Below, piece by piece: positions 60,007 through 64,000 of a stretch of 64,000 bases of DNA. Each line of letters begins with the position of its first letter. The stretch's first letter is position 1. The notes under the pieces were generated by a model. The model did not search any database and was not told the origin of the DNA. It worked only from the letters and a program-made list of their open reading frames with translations. The DNA is taken from NCBI RefSeq assembly GCF_042610375.1, contig NZ_JBGJZL010000004.1, forward strand, positions 124,001 through 188,000, written 5' to 3'. The stretch is from CTSoil-075 sp042610375 (lineage in GTDB: Bacteria > Bacillota > Negativicutes > DSM-13327). The translations under genes and the position numbers were made by a program.

Positions 60007-61371
60007 ATGGAAAATCAAGAAAATATACTGGGGCTGACAGACAGTGTTTGTCCCATATGTTTAAAACGGATTCCAGCACAACGTATCCAGATCAGTGATC
60101 AGGTTTACTTAAAGAAAACATGTCTGGAACATGGAAATTTTAAAACAATCATTTGGCGAGGAGAACCGTCTTACCAATCTTGGTCTGTTGCCAAATTACC
60201 GTCTCGACCACCTGTATGCGCTACTGAGGTGAATCAAGGTTGTCCTTTTGATTGTGGTTTATGTCCTGAACATCGTCAGCATACGTGCTGCGTTTTGCTT
60301 GAAATTACTAAAGGTTGTAATTTGAGTTGCCCAGTTTGCTTTGCTGAAGCAGGCGCTAAAGATCATGATCCAGATATAAAGACGATTGAAAATTGGTATC
60401 GATTGTTATTAGATAGTGGTGGACCCTATAATATCCAATTATCTGGTGGTGAACCGACCATGCGGGATGACTTACCGGAAATCGTAGCCTTGGGCCGAAA
60501 ATTAGGGTTTAGTTTTATACAATTAAACACCAATGGCATACGATTGGCAAGAGATCTAGATTATGTAAAAAGACTCAAAGAAGCAGGCTTATCTTGTGTA
60601 TTTTTACAGTTTGATGGAACGAATGATGTTATCTATGAAAAGCTAAGAGATACTAAACTGTTTGCCGAAAAGCAGGCAGCAATTGCTCATTGTGCGAAAG
60701 AACAATTGGGAGTGGTTCTTGTACCTACATTAGTACCCGAAGTCAATACACAAAATATTGGCATGATGATTAAGTACGCGATTGAAAACATACCAGCAGT
60801 GCGCGGCATCCATTTTCAACCGATTAGTTATTTTGGCAGATACCCAAAAGCGCCTTCAGATCAAGAACGTATTACCATTCCAGAAGTTATCAATGAGATG
60901 GTCAGACAAACTAGGGGAAGAGTTAACATAACAGATTTTAAGCCCCCTATGGGGGAAAATGCCTATTGTTCATTTCATGGTAATTTCGTATTAATGAAAG
61001 ATGGAGAGTTAAAATCATGGACAAAGGCTGATGCAAAGGGGTGTTGCCAGCCACAAGTAGCAGCGGTGGGGGCTAAGAAAGCTCAGACTTTTGTTGCCAA
61101 GCGTTGGGCAGCACCACAGAGTGAAGGTGGGAAGGATAAAGTACAAAGTCATATAAACCTTGATAGTCTTGATGATTTTTTAGATCGTGTAGAAAATTAT
61201 TCATTTTGTATATCTGGTATGGCTTTTCAAGATGTCTGGAATTTAGACCTAGAGCGTTTACGAGAGTGTTTTATCCACGTAGTAAGCCCCGATCGTCGCA
61301 TTATACCTTTTTGTGCTTATAATTTGACAGACAAACAGGGTAAGCCTCTTTATCGTGAAGTGAAGGGATGA
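60007..61371 (+). CDS. Radical SAM protein, TrsS/DVU_1552-like
   Basis: A 454-residue radical SAM enzyme. CNLSCPVC at 104-111 provides the CxxxCxxC SAM cluster. A second CxxxCxxC (CPFDCGLC, 79-86) precedes it, and N-terminal Cys 15/18 form CPIC; both may bind auxiliary iron. LSGGEPTMRDD and QLNTNGIRLA are typical radical SAM motifs. The C-terminal CISGMAFQDVWNLDLERL and PFCAYNLT are, as I recall, characteristic of this family, in which the first Cys can be selenocysteine elsewhere. It is Cys here. The reaction is unknown. Confidence 0.85.
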   Translation: MENQENILGLTDSVCPICLKRIPAQRIQISDQVYLKKTCLEHGNFKTIIWRGEPSYQSWSVAKLPSRPPVCATEVNQGCPFDCGLCPEHRQHTCCVLLEITKGCNLSCPVCFAEAGAKDHDPDIKTIENWYRLLLDSGGPYNIQLSGGEPTMRDDLPEIVALGRKLGFSFIQLNTNGIRLARDLDYVKRLKEAGLSCVFLQFDGTNDVIYEKLRDTKLFAEKQAAIAHCAKEQLGVVLVPTLVPEVNTQNIGMMIKYAIENIPAVRGIHFQPISYFGRYPKAPSDQERITIPEVINEMVRQTRGRVNITDFKPPMGENAYCSFHGNFVLMKDGELKSWTKADAKGCCQPQVAAVGAKKAQTFVAKRWAAPQSEGGKDKVQSHINLDSLDDFLDRVENYSFCISGMAFQDVWNLDLERLRECFIHVVSPDRRIIPFCAYNLTDKQGKPLYREVKG

Positions 61372-61381
61372 GCGTGATGTG

Positions 61382-62728
61382 ATGAGCCCATTCATATTAA
61401 AAAAAAATTTGCTAGAAACTTGGATCAGAAAAAAGATTGGAAGCAAACCAGATATCTTAACTCGTCAGCAACTAGGTGAATATCAACTGCAAAAAATAAA
61501 GGAGACGATTGGCCGAGCGTCTGCAAACAGCCCTTTTTATCGTAATTTATTGAAGAATTTTATTGATATGGAAATGAGCAGTCTGACAGATTTGCAGCGT
61601 TTTCCTTTTACAACAGCTGCTCACATCAGAGAACAAGGGTTACAATTTCTTTGTGTATCCCAAGGTGATATCTGTCGGATTGTGACGTTGGATAGCTCGG
61701 GTACAACAGGTCAGGCTAAACGTATCTATTTTACGGCTTCAGACCAAGAATTAACCGTCGATTTCTTTCAGCAAGGCATGTCTACGATGATCAAACCAAG
61801 GGATAGAGTGCTCATTTTATTACCTGGTGAGCGTAGTGGCAGTGTTGGAGAGTTATTAGTAAGGGGACTTAAACGAGCGGGAGCGGAGCCCGTTCTACAT
61901 GGTGTTGTGGCAAATATTATGGAAACTCTAGAAATCATAGAGCAGGAAGGAATTGATTCTATCGTTGGAATTCCAGTGCAATTATTGGCACTGGCGCGGT
62001 ATACGGAATATTTGGGCAAGAAAATTTCCTTAAAAAGTGTATTATTGAGTACGGACCATGTACCTGATAGCATTATACAGGAGCTGCGACGTATATGGGG
62101 ATGTCAAGTATTTGAACATTATGGCATGACGGAAATGGGACTCGGTGGAGGTCTGGACTGTGAATCCCATGCTGGTTATCATTTGCGAGAGGCTGATTTA
62201 TATTTTGAAATTATTGATGAAAAAGGTCAAGTTGTGCCTGATGGTCAGGAAGGTGAGGTTGTTTTTACAACGTTAACTAGGCAAGGAATGCCCTTGATCC
62301 GTTATCGTACAGGTGATATTTCCCGGTTTCTTGCTAAGCCGTGTTCATGTGGTACAATGCTCAAACGATTAGAACGAATCACCAAGCGAAAGGGTGATCT
62401 GGTCTTTTTAAATGAGGATCATTTCTTTACCATGGCTGATTTGGATGAAAAGATATTTTTGGTGCCTGGAGTATTGGATTATACAGTGACTGTTGACAAT
62501 TTGAAATGTGTGACACAAGTAAATATTTCTGTTTTAGTGCTTAGTGAACCCAGAGGAGATACTAAATTGGCAATTTATGAAGGGCTGAGTAAGGTGGTTG
62601 CCATAAAGGGGGCAGAGCAGATAGGGCAGGTGAGGATAAGTGTAGCAATAAGTTATTGTAGGGATGCTCTTTTACCAAGTCCCGTTAAACGAAGGATTAT
62701 GGAGTTGAAGGAAGCTGATGGAAAATAG
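61382..62728 (+). CDS. PaaK-like AMP-dependent CoA ligase (DVU_1553-like)
   Basis: A 448-residue adenylating enzyme of the phenylacetate-CoA ligase kind. The P-loop LDSSGTTGQAKRIYFT (about 105-120), SVLLSTDHVPD, FEHYGMTEMGLGGG and YRTGDISRF are visible. It would activate a carboxylate as acyl-AMP and pass it to CoA or another thiol. The ATG at 61382 is 10 bases after the radical SAM stop; GTG 61379 is an alternative. The last codons overlap the phosphatase start. Substrate unknown; an acid made by the neighbouring Mop enzyme is possible. Confidence 0.83.
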   Translation: MSPFILKKNLLETWIRKKIGSKPDILTRQQLGEYQLQKIKETIGRASANSPFYRNLLKNFIDMEMSSLTDLQRFPFTTAAHIREQGLQFLCVSQGDICRIVTLDSSGTTGQAKRIYFTASDQELTVDFFQQGMSTMIKPRDRVLILLPGERSGSVGELLVRGLKRAGAEPVLHGVVANIMETLEIIEQEGIDSIVGIPVQLLALARYTEYLGKKISLKSVLLSTDHVPDSIIQELRRIWGCQVFEHYGMTEMGLGGGLDCESHAGYHLREADLYFEIIDEKGQVVPDGQEGEVVFTTLTRQGMPLIRYRTGDISRFLAKPCSCGTMLKRLERITKRKGDLVFLNEDHFFTMADLDEKIFLVPGVLDYTVTVDNLKCVTQVNISVLVLSEPRGDTKLAIYEGLSKVVAIKGAEQIGQVRISVAISYCRDALLPSPVKRRIMELKEADGK

Positions 62729-63320
62729 GGCGATCTATTTAATCAGGCATGGAAAAATAAAAGTAGAAGATAATCAAAGGCGATATATTGGACAACTTGA
62801 TTTGCCATTAAGCGAAGAAGGAGTACATCAAGCTCAACGTTTGCAAAAAATATTGGAACCGATGAATATCGGTTCAGTATTTAGTAGCGATCTTTCGCGT
62901 TGTCAGGAAACAGCAGGAATCATTACAGGGAATAAAAGCATTACAACAATTGTGCGAAAAGAGTTGCGAGAAATTAATATGGGAGAATGGGAAGGATGCA
63001 CATTTGCTGATATTACTAGACGATTTCCTGATGCGTTTAAGGCTCGAGGTGCTGATATTGCTTATTACCGAGTACCTGGGGGAGAAAGTTTTGCTGATTG
63101 TTATAAACGTGTGATAACTGCTTTTCATGAAAGTATGACTTCTTCCACAGGTCATATTCTGTTTATTGGTCATGCTGGAGTCAATCGTTTACTACTGTGT
63201 TATATACTTGGAATGCCTTTAGCCAATCTTTTTAAAATACAACAGGATTATGGATGTTTGAATGTCATCGTATGTACAGCTTCTAGTTATCAAGTAAAGT
63301 TAGTCAATTTTAGATCCTAG
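62718..63320 (+). CDS. Histidine phosphatase family protein (CobC-like)
   Basis: A 200-residue phosphoglycerate mutase-type phosphatase. The catalytic RHG is in YLIRHGKIKVED (residues 8-19), the proton donor Glu in REINMGEWEG, and the second His in FIGHAGVNRL near 153. It resembles alpha-ribazole phosphatase (CobC), but no cobalamin genes are near. Its start overlaps the ligase gene by 11 bases, so it belongs to the operon. Substrate unknown. Confidence 0.86.
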   Translation: MENRAIYLIRHGKIKVEDNQRRYIGQLDLPLSEEGVHQAQRLQKILEPMNIGSVFSSDLSRCQETAGIITGNKSITTIVRKELREINMGEWEGCTFADITRRFPDAFKARGADIAYYRVPGGESFADCYKRVITAFHESMTSSTGHILFIGHAGVNRLLLCYILGMPLANLFKIQQDYGCLNVIVCTASSYQVKLVNFRS

Positions 63321-63356
63321 AGATCAGAAGGATGTTTTACTAGGGGAGGAGTTTCG

Positions 63357-63812
63357 ATGTCAGAGGAAATAACTCGGATAACCCAGCTGCATATGCAGGG
63401 GTTTCACTGTAGTCAGATTATCATGATCATGGGGCTTGAAATGCAGAAAAAAAACAATCCTGACTTGGTACGAGGGATGAATGGATTAGCTGGTGGCTTA
63501 GGGTTCGCTGGTAAAAACTGTGGGACTTTAACGGGAGGGGTTTGCTTATTATCCTTGTATGGGGGGCGGGGAGAATTAGAAGAGCGAGAGAATAGTCACT
63601 TGAACGAGATGATTCAAGAATTGGTGGACTGGTTTGAAGAAACCTTTGGGAAAGAGTATGGGGGAATTGATTGTCAGCATATCATGAATAATGATCCATG
63701 GAATCGTTTGACTCGTTGCCCCGACGTGGTCGTTAAGACCTATTTTAAAGTGAAGGAGATTCTTGAAGATCATGGGTTTCTTTCAAGTGAGTTAGATATT
63801 GATACTTACTAA
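63357..63812 (+). CDS. C-GCAxxG-C-C family protein (DVU_1555-like)
   Basis: A 151-residue protein: FHCSQIIM near residue 18, GGLGFAGKNCGTLTGGVCLLSLYGG (about 45-70), then IDCQHI near 103 and RCPDVV near 120. These are the spaced cysteines of the C-GCAxxG-C-C family, a presumed redox or metal protein. GGGGAGG precedes the ATG. A second, more distant copy is at 25109. It is the last gene of the cluster in this window. Confidence 0.83.
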   Translation: MSEEITRITQLHMQGFHCSQIIMIMGLEMQKKNNPDLVRGMNGLAGGLGFAGKNCGTLTGGVCLLSLYGGRGELEERENSHLNEMIQELVDWFEETFGKEYGGIDCQHIMNNDPWNRLTRCPDVVVKTYFKVKEILEDHGFLSSELDIDTY

Positions 63813-63880
63813 AAGAAATTACAGGCAGTCGATAATAAGGGTTTTGTGAACAATCGTTGAATAAAAATGATAGTTGGAGA

Positions 63881-63909
63881 TTGACGCAGATAAGCATCTA
63901 TGGTATGAT
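63881..63909 (+). promoter_or_regulatory. Promoter near the window end
   Basis: TTGACG (63881-63886), 17 bases, TATGAT (63904-63909). A transcript would start near 63916 and meet the hairpin at 63951. Confidence 0.5.
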
Positions 63910-63950
63910 GTACTCAAGTAAATAATGAACGGCTGATCAGAGAACTGAAG

Positions 63951-63990
63951 GCTAAAGAATTGTTCTAAGAACAGTTTCTTTAGCTTTTTA
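63951..63990 (+). terminator. Terminator or attenuator near the window end
   Basis: GCTAAAGAA...TGTTCT pairs with AACA...TTCTTTAGC, ending at 63984 with a TTTTTATTTTT tail. With the promoter at 63881 it defines a transcript of only about 70-75 bases, either an sRNA or a leader for a gene beyond the window. Confidence 0.7.
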
Positions 63991-64000
63991 TTTTTATATA

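Noticed and set aside
60007..61371. Selenocysteine codon in the radical SAM gene
   Set aside because: The position that can be Sec in related proteins is a normal Cys codon here, and the frame has no internal TGA.

Overview
The window looks like chromosome of a low-GC, anaerobic, probably endospore-forming Firmicute of the Negativicutes/Sporomusaceae kind (Pelosinus-like). This is inferred from gene content only. The signs are a two-subunit Fe-S fumarase, a three-subunit succinate dehydrogenase/fumarate reductase, pyruvate:ferredoxin oxidoreductase, citrate lyase, many anaerobic FAD and Fe-S enzymes, perfect Spo0A-box-like sites and A/T-rich intergenic DNA. No insertion sequence, prophage or CRISPR array was seen.

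Layout. 1-5.5 kb: fumarate metabolism (end of aspartase, fumarase alpha/beta, sdhCAB). 5.9-6.2 kb: tRNA-Pro, tRNA-Gly and tRNA-Arg behind a consensus promoter. 6.4-9.1 kb: pckA and a GapB-like GAPDH, a probable gluconeogenic pair. 9.2-11.5 kb: a divergent LysR regulator and FAH-family hydrolase sharing a palindromic operator motif. 11.9-16 kb: two chemoreceptors. 16.1-22.5 kb: DUF441 membrane protein, acetolactate synthase ilvBN, glyoxalase, MsrA, nitroreductase, HAD phosphatase and an unknown membrane protein. 22.6-25.5 kb: a GAF-PAS-GAF-GGDEF-HD-GYP protein and a C-GCAxxG-C-C protein. 25.7-34.1 kb: a DcuS/CitA-type two-component system, an extradiol dioxygenase-like gene, citDEF, a DcuC-like carrier and a GntR regulator. 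34.3-41.2 kb: HAD phosphatases, a stress protein, DUF421, DUF1904, a class II photolyase and a GlpA-like oxidoreductase. 41.6-45.2 kb: PFOR. 46.1-46.3 kb: a probable 6S RNA. 46.5-49.4 kb: a lipid kinase and a sigma-54 activator.

The most interesting part is 47.4-63.8 kb. The sigma-54 activator stands directly upstream of a textbook -24/-12 promoter and a long structured leader. These are followed by about 14 kb of genes around a Desulfovibrio Mop-type molybdenum aldehyde oxidoreductase: a MoeA-like protein, the oxidoreductase, a GltD-like/CCG-domain fusion, a small CxxC protein, a methyltransferase, a zinc-ribbon ORF, two XdhC-family proteins, a nucleotidyltransferase-HD fusion, a radical SAM protein, a PaaK-like ligase, a histidine phosphatase and a C-GCAxxG-C-C protein. 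The set closely resembles, from memory, the conserved DVU_1551-DVU_1559 locus of Desulfovibrio vulgaris. Molybdenum cofactor handling explains several genes. The radical SAM, ligase, methyltransferase, phosphatase and C-GCAxxG genes suggest an additional, uncharacterised modification or small-molecule pathway.

An intergenic repeat of about 100-140 bp occurs at least five times in the window (four plus-strand, one minus-strand). The clearest copies fold into a two-layer hairpin with wobble-preserving changes.
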